Positions 27,620 to 36,656 are shown, counted from the first letter of the stretch. The stretch: DNA of 41,220 nt from Desulfosarcina cetonica JCM 12296 (GCF_001311845.1 NZ_BBCC01000036.1:1-41220), one strand, 5' to 3'. The notes: generated by a model not told the origin, from the letters alone. Translations and numbers: made by a program.

Positions 27620-29048
27620 GGTCGACCTCCCTGCGGGGTATCCTCGCCGCCCTCCAGGGTGACCACCACCGCGTCAGCATCAAGCCCTGGTCGCCGAAGG
27701 TCAGAATGCTAGACAGGCTGTTGTCACTGATCACCGTGTCGCGTGTGAGAAGCAGGCGGCCGTCATTGAGCCGCAGGTCCTGGTTCAGGGTCATGCCCGC
27801 CTTCAGAAACCGGTAATCCAGGTGTTTGATCAGGCTTAGGGCGGCCTGGCTGCCGATGCAGTCCAAGAAGTGGCGTACCATGGCGCCATCGTAACGGATG
27901 TCGCTGTCTTGCAGGATGATCTTTTCGGCGATGGTTTGCCGCAGGCTGTCGTCCATGCGGAACTCGAGGTCATCTATAACCGCTTTGGGCAGATAGCGGC
28001 GGGCCGAACTGATCAAGGCATTGATCTCGTCGGGCCACAAATGACGGATCGTGCAATAGTCCGCGGCAATGGCCAGAATGCGGGCCCCCAGGGGAATCGC
28101 ATCCCCCTTGAGACCTTCGGGAAAACCCGATCCGTCGATGTTTTCATGGTGGCTGCGGATGAATTCACCGACCTCCTTGAGGCCCTCCACCGAAGAGAGC
28201 GAGAGGGCCGCGATGGCCGGATGTTGGCGGTAGGCGTCGAATTCGGCCTTGTTCATGGCACGCTCGTCCTTCCGTAACAGGCTTTCGGCCATGCCGAGCA
28301 ATCCGATGTCGTGGACCAACCCGGCCATCTCCACCCGATCCTGCTCGGCTTCGTCCAAACCGGCCGCCGCGGCGATCGCCCGGGCCAGTTGCGACGCCTC
28401 GCGCATGGTATGGCCCAGTGCGGGGTTGCTCGATTCCACCAGCGAAATCAACAGGCGAACGGTCTGCTTGAAGCTTTTCTCCAGGTTGACGTTGAGTGAC
28501 TGGAGCATCTTGTTCTGGTATTTGAGCGCCCAGGTGCGTTCGTTGACCTTGGCTTCCAGGTTGTGGTTGAGTTCGGCCAGTTCGGCATTCTGGCGTTGGG
28601 TCAGCTCGGTGAGACGAATGTTTTCCCGTCGCAGTTCCACCTGCAGGAGGGCATCGCGGACCAATACGAGAATGTCCGCATCGTTCCAGGGTTTGGTGAT
28701 GTAACGGTGAATTTTGCCCTTGTTGATGGCATCCACCACCGCGTCCATGTCCGAATAGCCGGTGAGCAGGAAGCGGATCGAATCGGGAGAGAGTGCGATG
28801 GATTGCTCCAGGAAACTGGCCCCGTTCATTCCCGGCATGCGCTGGTCGGAAATGATCAGCGATATGGGTGCCGCCTTCTGCTTGATCACCGCCAGGGCGT
28901 CTGAACCGCTCTGGGCCGTCAGGGTTTTGTATCCCTTTCGCCGGAAAAGGCGCTGCAGGGCACTCAGGATTGACGCTTCATCATCCACCAGAAGAAGTGT
29001 ATGGGTTTGTTTTAATTCCATGGGATCGTCATTTCCCAACTTGGTCAT
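27616..29048 (-). CDS. Response regulator with divergent HD-GYP domain; frameshift near 27676
   Basis: A predicted 477-residue protein: receiver (LLLVDDEASILSALQRLF; D in LIISDQRMPGMNG; FLLTGYSDMD; TKPWNDADILVLV), a coiled coil, then an HD-GYP-type domain. Key motifs are GLVHDIGLLGMAESLL and HHENIDGSGFPEGLKGD. The usual Lys of HDIGK is Leu and the GYP is GFP, so c-di-GMP phosphodiesterase activity is uncertain. A C-terminal region of about 140 residues ends LNQDLRLNDGRLLLTRDT, a pattern typical of the tails of such regulators. The raw frame runs on falsely into the next gene; one base near 27676 gives FGDQGLMLDAVVVTLEGG and a stop at 27616 (1434 nt). ATG 29048 lies 5 bp after the upstream kinase stop; ATG 29021 is an alternative. 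Confidence 0.85.
27625..27630 (-). promoter_or_regulatory. Ribosome binding site fixing the HDOD TTG start
   Basis: ggaggt on the minus strand lies five bases before TTG 27619. It overlaps the 3' end of the HD-GYP gene and argues for translational coupling and for the non-ATG start. Confidence 0.6.
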
Positions 29049-29053
29049 GGCTG

Positions 29054-30805
29054 TCAGGCAGAAGCGGTCATGGCCGGGTCCGGACTGCCGGCTTCACCTG
29101 GATCGGCATCGGCGGGCAACTGGATGATGAAGGTCGTGCCTTTGCCCTTGGTGCTCTTCACTTGGATGTCGCCATTGTGCTTTTTGATGATGTTGTACGC
29201 GATATTCATGCCCAGCCCGGTGCCCTTGCCCACGTCCTTGGTGGTGAAGAAAGGGTCGAAAATACGGGGCAGGTGCTCAGGTGAAATACCGCGGCCGGTG
29301 TCACTGATACGGACCTCCACCATCTGGTCCACCAGTTCCGTTTCAATTGTGATTTCGCCGGATTTCTCGATGGCTTGGGCCGCGTTGACCAGAATATTCA
29401 TGAAGACCTGGTTGAGTTGTTGGGGAAATCCGTACACCATTGGAAGATCGCCGAGGTCCTTGGTCACCGTGGCTTTGTATTTGATTTCATTGTAAACCAC
29501 GTTCAAGGTGGATTCCAATCCCTTGTTGATGTCCGTTTCGGTCATGCGATCCTCACCCGGGTGGGCGAAATGCTTCAGGTCCTCGACGATTTTTTTAATG
29601 CGCTCGGTGCCCTCCCGGCAATCGGTGATCAGTTCGTTGACATCCTGCTGGATGAATTCAATGTCGATCTCTTCCTCCGTGGTTTCCGCTTGGTCGACCA
29701 AGCTGAGAACGGCTTCCGGGAGGGCTTCGGACGGCATGGCCTTCAATGCCGCCTTAAGGGCCTGATACACCTGAATCAGACGCCCCAGTCTTCCTGATAA
29801 TCGCCGAGGGTCTTGATGTTGCTGCTCACAAAACCGGTGGGGTTGTTGATCTCGTGCGCTACACCGGCGGCCAATTGACCGATGGAGGCCATTTTTTCGG
29901 ATTGCAGCATCTGGGCCTGGGTTCGCTCCAGGTTTTTCAGGGTACTTTCCAGGGTCGCATTTTTTTTGATCAACTCACTGGAAATCTTTTTGAGCTTCTG
30001 GTTCAGACCGCGGATCTCCTCGTTGCGCTGGTGAGCGTCGGTGATGTCCCGGGAAACGATGGTGACGGTCTGCACCTTGCCGTCTTCGCTCATGACCGGG
30101 ATCAATGTTCGCTCTTTGATGACCTCCTGGTCGTCTGCATTGCGGAAACGGTCCAGGACCCTATTGGTACGACGGGTCTCAAAGGCTTCCTGTACCAGTT
30201 GCTGGAGGTTGCTGCGGTAAAATGTGTCGCCGGATTCTTCGATTAATTCGCAGCAGGGCTGACCCACGACTTCGGAGTAGGTCCCCCGCATGATTTTCAT
30301 GGCCGCCTTGTTGATGGAGTCCAGGTTGATGTTTTGATCAACGCTGATGATCTCCTCGGTGAGCGCATCGAAGACGGTCTGAAGCTTGGTGCGGCTCCGG
30401 ATCAGTTTTTTTTTGCAGGGCCTGGTGATTGTCTTCCAGCTGGATGATGCGTTTGCCCGTGTTCAGGCGGGCATTGAGCTCACGCAAGTCATAGGGCTTG
30501 GCCACATAGTCGTCGGCGCCGGCTTCGAACGTGGTCAGCACATCTTCCTTTCGGTCCTTGGCGGTCATGATGATGATATACGTGTAGACCGCCGTTTCGG
30601 TGTCGCGGATTTTCCGGCACAGGTCGATGCCGGATAATTCCGGCAGCATCCAGTCACTGATGACGATGCGTGGTTGATCCTGAACAAAACGTTCCCAGGC
30701 TTCGGCCCCGGTGCGCGCGGTGACGAGCTGGGCCTCGGTCTTGCTCAGATTCTTCTTCAGTAAGGCCAGGGAGACCGGATCATCTTCGACAATCATAATC
30801 TTCAT
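29054..30805 (-). CDS. Receiver-PAS-histidine kinase; frameshifts at 30406-30414 and near 29785
   Basis: A predicted 583-residue soluble protein: N-terminal receiver (IMIVEDDPVSLALLKKNL; D in IVISDWMLPELSG; IIMTAKDRKED; AKPYDLRELNARL), then PAS (TVFDALTEEIISVDQNINL), coiled coil, HisKA (IGQLAAGVAHEINNPTGFV) with a helical insertion, and HATPase (NILVNAAQAI, DTGRGI, GTGLGMNIAYNI). The first indel is one surplus A in a nine-base run on the coding strand, joining HQALQKK to LIRSRTKLQT. The second is a missing G in a G4 run, joining DYQEDWG to RLIQVYQAL. Net length is a whole number of codons. The ribosome site ggagg precedes ATG 30805. The N-terminal receiver suggests it is itself controlled by another kinase, making it a relay node. 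Confidence 0.87.
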
Positions 30806-30903
30806 GACGGACCTCCGTCTGCAAGTGGACTGCTCATGGTATTTCTTTTCGATTTTTTGGTGCCAAGGGTGCGACGTCCATAATAAATCGCGGATTGATG
30901 ATT

Positions 30904-32103
30904 TCAGGCATGCTCAACCGCCAGAGCCCGCCATTCGTTCAGGCGGGTGAGCATGCCCACCTCTTTCAGGTAAACCGTGTCAATGCCGTCAACCGGGCTG
31001 TCATCGGTGGTGTGGCCTTCTGGGTGATGGCTCAGGACGCTGGCCACATGAACGGCGCCCAGAACATCGAAGTCCATGCTAGGGCATTGGCTGGGACGGT
31101 GATGAAATGCCACGGCCTCCACAATGGGGTGGGGCAATCCCCATAAGGCGATCAGATAGGCGCCGATCAGGTTAGGGTGGATTCCCCGGATTTCCATTTC
31201 GGTGGCATGATGGCCCGCGTCGGTGTCCAGCAGGGCGGCGAGCCGCTCTCTATCCGTGGCCGGCAGATTGGCAACGAGGATCAGTTTTCCCAGGTCGTGC
31301 AGCAGGCCGGCCATGAAGGCATCGTCCACGGTTTTTTGGGCCATGCCCACGGAAAGCGCGATCTCACGGGCCAGGATGCCGGTCTGCATGCAATGCGCGT
31401 AAACGTTTTTCAAAACCGCATCCGGGATACCGCTCTTGTCGAACTGGGCGAAGATACCGATGGTCAGCACCAAGGCGCGGATGATATCCATCCCGAGGAA
31501 AACGGCGGCCTCTGCCGGACTCGCGACATGGCGGGCGATGCCGAAAAAGGCCGAGTTGACCAGCTGCAGGATCTTGACCGTCATGCCGATATCCTGGGCG
31601 ATGATCTCCCCCACGCGATGGATGGAGCATTCCGGATCATCGAGTGCCGCCATCACGCGGGTGTAGAGGTCGGGAAGTCCGGGCATGATGTCCATCCCCG
31701 CGATCTGACGTCGCAGGTCCGGATCGGCCAGCAGCTTGCTGAACGTGCAAGCACGCGCAATGACGGTCTTCAGGGTGTTCGTATCGCTGGGTTTGGCCAG
31801 ATACTGGTGCGCCAGACGGGTCGTCTGCATGATCGCCTGCGGATCGGCATGACCGGAAAGAACGATGCGTACCATATGTGGATAATCGGCCTTTACCCGT
31901 GACAAAAGGTCGATGCCGTCCATATCCGGCATGGAAAGATCGGAGATGATGATGTCGAACGGCGAGGCGGCCAATGCATCGAGCGCCTGGCGGCCGCCGC
32001 CGACGAAGGTCATCGTCCACTGGTGGCGCATGCTGCGGAAGAGCCGCTGCAGTCCTTTCTGGATTTTTTCTTCGTCATCGACAAAAAGGATTCTATGGTT
32101 CAT
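30904..32103 (-). CDS. Response regulator with HDOD output
   Basis: An intact 399-residue protein: receiver (ILFVDDEEKIQKGLQRLF; phospho-acceptor D in IIISDLSMPDMDG; IVLSGHADPQAI; AKPSDTNTLKTV) and an HDOD domain from about 140 (MPGLPDLYTRVMAALDD, IAQDIGMTVKILQLVNSAFF, AGLLHDLGKLILVANLP). The KPW of its relatives is KPS here. The start ATG overlaps the stop of the upstream receiver-PAS-kinase by 4 bp (ATGA), so kinase and HDOD effector are made together and are probable partners. HDOD regulators act on development, motility or chemotaxis in the few studied cases; the target here is unknown. Confidence 0.92.
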   Translation of the reverse strand: MNHRILFVDDEEKIQKGLQRLFRSMRHQWTMTFVGGGRQALDALAASPFDIIISDLSMPDMDGIDLLSRVKADYPHMVRIVLSGHADPQAIMQTTRLAHQYLAKPSDTNTLKTVIARACTFSKLLADPDLRRQIAGMDIMPGLPDLYTRVMAALDDPECSIHRVGEIIAQDIGMTVKILQLVNSAFFGIARHVASPAEAAVFLGMDIIRALVLTIGIFAQFDKSGIPDAVLKNVYAHCMQTGILAREIALSVGMAQKTVDDAFMAGLLHDLGKLILVANLPATDRERLAALLDTDAGHHATEMEIRGIHPNLIGAYLIALWGLPHPIVEAVAFHHRPSQCPSMDFDVLGAVHVASVLSHHPEGHTTDDSPVDGIDTVYLKEVGMLTRLNEWRALAVEHA

Positions 32104-34130
32104 TGGGCCTCTCCTTGATCGGCGACGACTTCCAGGGGAAGGGCGATGACGAAAGTCGTTCCCTGCCCTTCGGTGCTTTCGAAGTAAATGGTGCCCTGGT
32201 GTTTGTCGGCAATCACCGAATGCGCAATGGCCAGGCCCTGGCCGGTTCCCGTGCCCACGGGCTTGGTGGTGAAAAAAGGATCGAAGACGCGATCCTGGAT
32301 GGCCTTGGGGATACCGCCGCCGGTGTCGCTGAAGCGGATCTCCACCGTGTCGCCAGTTTGCCGGGTACTGATGCGAATGCGGCCTTTACCGGTTTTGCCG
32401 CCCTGGGTGACCTCCCCGATGGCATGGGCGGCATTGATTAAAAGATTCAGGAAGACCTGGTTGATTTCACCCGGCAGGCAGTTGACCATGGGTAAGTGAG
32501 GATTGAAATCGGTTTCGATGTCGGCCACATACTTCCATGCGTTGCGGGCTACGGTAATGGTGGTCTCAAGGGCTTTGTTCAACTCCACCGGCGATTTGCG
32601 ATCCGACCCCGGATGGGAGAATTGGCGCATGGCGGTGACGATCTGGCTGACGCGCTGAATTCCTTCCAGGGTTTGTTCAATGGCATTGGGGATCTCATCG
32701 GCCAGGTAAGACAGATCCGCCTGTTCGATGGCGGCCTCGGCCTCGGCAATGATCGACGCGTTGACCGCATCCGCTTTAGCCGCCGCCAGCAGTTCGCCGT
32801 AAGTCGTCAAGGCGGCACGCAAATCGGTGAAGGCATCTTCCAGGAAGGCCACGTTGTCGCCCACGTACTGGATCGGGGTGTTGATTTCGTGGGCGATACC
32901 CGCCGCCAGCTGGCCGATGGCTTCCAGTTTGCGGGCCTGTTGCATCTCCCGTTCCTGGATGATTTTGTCGGTAATATCTTCCACCAGCATGATGGCGGCC
33001 GTTACCCGATCGTTGACATCGTGGATGGGCGAGGCGACACGCCGAAGATGACGCTGCCGGGCGTGAATGGTGGTTGTGGAAATGGACTCGACGCGTTTGC
33101 CCTCTCGCATGGCCTGCATGGCGGGGCAGCGGTTGCAAGGGGTTTCTAATGCCGGGGTGTTGAAGAACCGATGGCAGATGGCGGTTCCGTCATCACGCGC
33201 CTCCGGAAACCATTTGGCCATCTGGGTATTCATCCACAGAATTTCCATTCGCGAGCCGATGACGGCCACACCGGTACCGATATCTTCAACGATTTGACGG
33301 AATTTTTCTTCCGAGAGGCGCAGTGCCTCCTCCGCGGCCTTGCGTTGGGTGATATCCATGAGGACGCCGACGAGCCCCGCCGTCCGACCCTGGAGATCGT
33401 GATAAACGGACTTGTTGAACAAGATCCGGTGCGGCTGATTCTGCTGATCGATCAAGGTGGCTTCATAGGACAGGGGGCCACTGGAATTGCGCAGGCGGCG
33501 GTCCGTATCAACGAAAACGGCTGATTGGTTGAGCGGCAGGATGTCGTCGATGGTCTTTCCGACGATGGTTTCCCTGGCGACACCCATAAGCGCCGTAAAG
33601 GCCGCATTGCATCCCTGAAAGCAGCCGTTGGTATCCTTGTAAAAAATGGGTGTGGGAATCGCGTCGATGATGTGTTGGTGAAAAACGCGTTGGTCGTTCA
33701 GGGATTCGGTGCGTTGCTCGACCAATGCTTCCAATTGCTTCAGATGAACGCGTTTTTCCTGTTCCAGATGCGTGCGTCGAAGGGTGTTGTCGACATTGAT
33801 CAGGAGGGCGTTGGCGGTGAACGGTTTGACCACATAGCCGTGCACGCCGATTTCCAGGGCATCTCTTGCCAAATTGGGGTCGTCGCTGGTGGAGACGATG
33901 ATAATGGCCGTTTCGGGACAGGTTGTCCTGACATCCCTGGCCATTGCCAATCCCGATCCGTCCGACAAGTTGACGTTGCAAAGCAAAAGATCAATGGCGG
34001 TTTCGTTCAGCAGACGGTAAGCGCTGGCGGTATCCCCGGCAATACGGCAGTTGTAACCACGGCCGCTCAGTGCCTTTTCGGAGAAGCTTGCCCCTTGGGA
34101 GTCGTCATCAACAATCAGAATGGTTTGCAT
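32100..34130 (-). CDS. Receiver-PAS-PAS-histidine kinase
   Basis: An intact 676-residue soluble protein: receiver (ILIVDDDSQGASFSEKAL; acceptor position in NVNLSDGSG; IIIVSTSDDPN; VKPFTANALL), coiled coil, PAS1 (IDAIPTPIFYKDTNGCFQG), PAS2 (FRQIVEDIGTGVAVIGSRM) with a CX12CX2C cluster (CHRFFNTPALETPCNRC), HisKA (IGQLAAGIAHEINTPIQYV) with helical insertion, and HATPase (NLLINAAHAI, DTGGGIP, GTGQGLAIAHSV). The receiver deserves a check: the stretch at beta-3 reads LLLCNVNLSDGSG, with Asn where the phospho-acceptor Asp is expected, so it may be a pseudo-receiver. The H-box has NTP for the common NNP. It overlaps the RR-HDOD start and follows the RR-HD-GYP gene by 155 bp. Confidence 0.9.
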   Translation of the reverse strand: MQTILIVDDDSQGASFSEKALSGRGYNCRIAGDTASAYRLLNETAIDLLLCNVNLSDGSGLAMARDVRTTCPETAIIIVSTSDDPNLARDALEIGVHGYVVKPFTANALLINVDNTLRRTHLEQEKRVHLKQLEALVEQRTESLNDQRVFHQHIIDAIPTPIFYKDTNGCFQGCNAAFTALMGVARETIVGKTIDDILPLNQSAVFVDTDRRLRNSSGPLSYEATLIDQQNQPHRILFNKSVYHDLQGRTAGLVGVLMDITQRKAAEEALRLSEEKFRQIVEDIGTGVAVIGSRMEILWMNTQMAKWFPEARDDGTAICHRFFNTPALETPCNRCPAMQAMREGKRVESISTTTIHARQRHLRRVASPIHDVNDRVTAAIMLVEDITDKIIQEREMQQARKLEAIGQLAAGIAHEINTPIQYVGDNVAFLEDAFTDLRAALTTYGELLAAAKADAVNASIIAEAEAAIEQADLSYLADEIPNAIEQTLEGIQRVSQIVTAMRQFSHPGSDRKSPVELNKALETTITVARNAWKYVADIETDFNPHLPMVNCLPGEINQVFLNLLINAAHAIGEVTQGGKTGKGRIRISTRQTGDTVEIRFSDTGGGIPKAIQDRVFDPFFTTKPVGTGTGQGLAIAHSVIADKHQGTIYFESTEGQGTTFVIALPLEVVADQGEAQ

Positions 34131-34285
34131 GGTCTTCTTATCTCTTTGCCGCGACCCGAATGCACCTTGGCTTTACATCGGGTTAACCGGATGGCCCGTA
34201 TCCGACGGTCTGTTTTCATGATGCGAAGCAACGGCTTTTAAATCGCCATCCATCATTTGCCTCATCGGTCATTTGACGGCGAACT

Positions 34286-35473
34286 TTACACAGATATACT
34301 CGTTGCTTTACGGCCGGTTGTATCCATGGGCCGACCGGTGGGAAGATCTTGTCGGTAGATAATTGGCCCGGCCAAGGGCGTTGACGCAAGGCTTGCCGGC
34401 CCTTCTTGGAAACGCGCTTTGATCTCCCGAATTTCATCCTGAATGGCAAAAAACGCCCTGACCACATCGGGATCGAAATGAATGCCGTTGCCCTCGATGA
34501 TGATGCGATGGGCCGTTTCGATGTTGAATGCTTCCTTATAGGGCCGTTTCGATGTCAGTGCATCGAAGACATCGGCCAGGGCGACAATTCTTCCCACCAA
34601 GGGAATCCGGCGGCCTTTCAGACCGTTGGGGTAGCCGCTGCCATCCCATTTTTCGTGGTGGGTCAGCGCGATAACTTCGCCCAGACGGACAAAGCCGATC
34701 GACGAGCCCCTGAGAATGGCGGCGCCGATGGTGGTATGGGTTTTCATGGTCTGCCATTCGGTGTCGCTGAGAGGCCCCTCTTTCAGCAGGATGCGATCGG
34801 GAATGCCGATTTTGCCGATGTCATGCATCGGTGCCGCATAGAGGATGGTTTCGACGGTTTTCTGCTTGAGGCCCATCCGACGCGCAATGGCTGCCGCATA
34901 GTGGCTCATGCGCTGAATGTGGGCACCGGTTTCGTTGTCACGATATTCGGAGGCGGTGGTGAGCCGCCAGATGACTTCCAGGGAAGCATCTTTCAACCGC
35001 TCCAATGCCAGGGCGAGTTGTGCCGAAGTGAGTGAGATCGTATGGTGGTAGTACTGCTGGTCGCTATGCATCTGGTCCAACACGCGCTTACGGTTCAGAT
35101 GGTATTGGACGCGGGCGATGATTTCCGATGGATCGGCGGTTTTGGAGATGAAGTCGTCGGCGTATTCGCCCAAGGCCCGCGGCAGAATGTCCATGCCGCT
35201 GAGACCGCTGAGAATGATGATCGGAACATGCCGCATCTGTTCGACGACCTTAATCTTCTCGGCAACTTCAAAACCGTCCATGTGCGGCATGGAAAGGTCC
35301 AGCAGAACCAGATCCGGCGTCACCCGCTCAAGGTCGGCGAGTGCCTTCGGACCACTGTCGGCGAAGCAGCAGGCGTAGGGCTGGTGCCGGAAGATGCGGG
35401 CAACCATGCGGTGAATCGATGGATCATCATCGATCACCAGAATTGTCGCAGGATCATTGTTTGTACAGTTCAT
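34286..35473 (-). CDS. Response regulator with HD-GYP c-di-GMP phosphodiesterase domain
   Basis: A 395-residue protein: receiver (ILVIDDDPSIHRMVARIF; phospho-acceptor D in LVLLDLSMPHMDG; IILSGLSG; ISKTADPSEI), then an HD-GYP domain with full motifs: AAPMHDIGKIGIPDRILLK, HHEKWDGSGYPNGLKG and ALADVFDALTSKRPYK. HD-GYP enzymes hydrolyse c-di-GMP to GMP or pGpG at a two- or three-metal site; all expected His and Asp residues are visible, so activity is likely. The receiver has KT in place of the usual KP. ATG 35473 is preferred; the frame is open to 35566, but that part overlaps the upstream regulator. The real overlap with the upstream gene is 20 bp. Confidence 0.9.
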   Translation of the reverse strand: MNCTNNDPATILVIDDDPSIHRMVARIFRHQPYACCFADSGPKALADLERVTPDLVLLDLSMPHMDGFEVAEKIKVVEQMRHVPIIILSGLSGMDILPRALGEYADDFISKTADPSEIIARVQYHLNRKRVLDQMHSDQQYYHHTISLTSAQLALALERLKDASLEVIWRLTTASEYRDNETGAHIQRMSHYAAAIARRMGLKQKTVETILYAAPMHDIGKIGIPDRILLKEGPLSDTEWQTMKTHTTIGAAILRGSSIGFVRLGEVIALTHHEKWDGSGYPNGLKGRRIPLVGRIVALADVFDALTSKRPYKEAFNIETAHRIIIEGNGIHFDPDVVRAFFAIQDEIREIKARFQEGPASLASTPLAGPIIYRQDLPTGRPMDTTGRKATSISV

Positions 35474-35939
35474 ACATGCCTTGATCGGCTGAAGACAGAA
35501 GAACTTGATGGCTGCCGGGGCAAAGAATTGGATACACGGCTTTGGGCATGGTGCCGTGCGAGCCACGGATGGTTCGAAAGCCGCGTGACAATGGCTTCAT
35601 TTCGTCATCCCATGGCTTTTGGATATAGCTGAAGACATGCCCTCTGTTGATCGCCTCAACGGCCGATTGAAGGTTGGCGTGTCCGGTCAATACCATCCTG
35701 ATGGCATCCGGTTGTGCGGACTTTGTTTTTATCAGAAAATCGATGCCGTTCATTTCCGGCATCCTGAGATCGGAAATAATCACCGCCGGCTGCATCGCTT
35801 TGATGGCATCGAGTGCCCGCAGGGGGGAATCATAGTTCACCAACGCAACCGGCTCATGGCGCAACAGCCGTTTGATGGCCTTCAAGTTGGTCGCTTCATC
35901 GTCAACATAAAGCACAATGTCTTTGGGGGGCGCATCCAT
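35454..35939 (-). CDS. Single-domain response regulator with aberrant C-terminus
   Basis: A 161-residue receiver protein (IVLYVDDEATNLKAIKRLL; phospho-acceptor D in VIISDLRMPEMNG; MVLTGHANLQSA; IQKPWDDE). Immediately after KPWDDE the amphipathic alpha-5 seen in its paralogs (such as DLRLTVSLALEQY) is missing and replaced by a Gly/Pro/Cys-rich tail (MKPLSRGFRTIRGSHGTMPK onwards), so the domain looks truncated or recombined. The end overlaps the HD-GYP regulator start by 20 bp. A possible ribosome site (aaagga) precedes ATG 35939. A TATAAC-like hexamer on the minus strand at 35956-35961 could be a -10 element, but no matching -35 is seen. Confidence 0.8.
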   Translation of the reverse strand: MDAPPKDIVLYVDDEATNLKAIKRLLRHEPVALVNYDSPLRALDAIKAMQPAVIISDLRMPEMNGIDFLIKTKSAQPDAIRMVLTGHANLQSAVEAINRGHVFSYIQKPWDDEMKPLSRGFRTIRGSHGTMPKAVYPILCPGSHQVLLSSADQGMYELYKQ

Positions 35940-36165
35940 TTACCACAATCCTTTGGTTATAGGATTTTGTCAAAAATCACGGGATTGTGTAGAGCAATCA
36001 GCATGCCAGTTGTCAGGATGGGGTTGAAGCGGTGGAAATGGCCCCATTCCATTGCCGTGGTCGCCGACATATGTCAATTTGACCGATGCGGACAATCAAT
36101 TTGGGATATCGGAACATGGGTGCACGCCGATGATGGTCTGACTGGAAGCTTCCCGTCCGTCGGGG
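35940..36165. other. Intergenic gap inside the minus-strand run
   Basis: 226 bases between two regulators on the minus strand, no gene recognised. It is a candidate promoter region for the cluster from 35939 down to 20854 because it is the longest break upstream of it. Only a lone TATAAC-like hexamer (35956-35961, minus) and a few short palindromes (for example ggaagcttcc at 36144-36153) are visible. Confidence 0.4.
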
Positions 36166-36534
36166 TCAACCGTTCAAAAGCTGCCGGACCATGGCGACGA
36201 ATTGTTCCCGATCGATCGGTTTGGGGATAATCCGGTCGGCACCGATTCGCTGGGCTTCTTCAAGATAAGCGTCCGACGTCAATACCAGACCTCCCGAAAT
36301 AGCCACCACCTTGGCGTGGCAATCATTTTTCTTCAGCTCCGCAATTGTTGTGAGGCCGTCTTGTTGCGGCATGATGATATCGATGACGACGAGATCAATG
36401 GTTTGGGTTTGGATATGTTCCATGCACTCGATACCATTTTTCGCCTCGATAACCGTTATGCCTTCCCTCTGGAGCGTTTTACAAAGGAGTTTGCGGATTC
36501 CTGGGTCGTCATCGACAATCAGTACTGTGCTCAT
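36166..36534 (-). CDS. Single-domain response regulator
   Basis: A 122-residue stand-alone receiver (VLIVDDDPGIRKLLCKTL; phospho-acceptor D in LVVIDIIMPQQDG; AISGGLVL; PKPIDREQFVAMV). There is no output domain. It resembles the regulator at 18028 in the first helix, the ISGG switch region and the KPID ending, which suggests a paralogous pair near the two ends of the signalling run. A g-rich ribosome site (aggggg) lies upstream on the minus strand, next to a TTCATA triplicate (36550-36568). It is divergent from cstA with 416 bp between the starts, so it may be transcribed separately from the cluster downstream. Confidence 0.92.
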   Translation of the reverse strand: MSTVLIVDDDPGIRKLLCKTLQREGITVIEAKNGIECMEHIQTQTIDLVVIDIIMPQQDGLTTIAELKKNDCHAKVVAISGGLVLTSDAYLEEAQRIGADRIIPKPIDREQFVAMVRQLLNG

Positions 36535-36619
36535 GGGCTATACCCCCTATTCATATTCATAATTCATAAATGTTCGTGTTGTTGAAATCCATATGGGGTG
36601 ATCATTCCATTGGCAGCGA

Positions 36620-36656
36620 CGAAGTGGGTGAAATGGCGGCGGCGAAGTGGGTGAAA
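36620..36656. repeat. Direct repeat pair, 14 bases, 23-base period
   Basis: cgaagtgggtgaaa at 36620-36633 recurs exactly at 36643-36656, each preceded by a gcg/ggc-rich context. Two copies at a helical-turn-like spacing upstream of cstA could be a tandem operator, or a chance duplication. Confidence 0.5.

Noticed and set aside
25910-27712. 600-codon open frame on the plus strand
   Set aside because: It lies antisense to the RR-PAS, HDOD and part of the HD-GYP genes, all of which have clear motifs; no family features of its own.
30406-30414. Programmed ribosomal frameshifting at the nine-base A run of the receiver-PAS-kinase
   Set aside because: A slippery run alone is not enough; seventeen other indels at varied sequences favour sequencing error, and no stimulatory structure is evident.
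36620-36656. CRISPR-like repeats
   Set aside because: Only two 14-base copies separated by nine bases, no further repeats and no cas genes.
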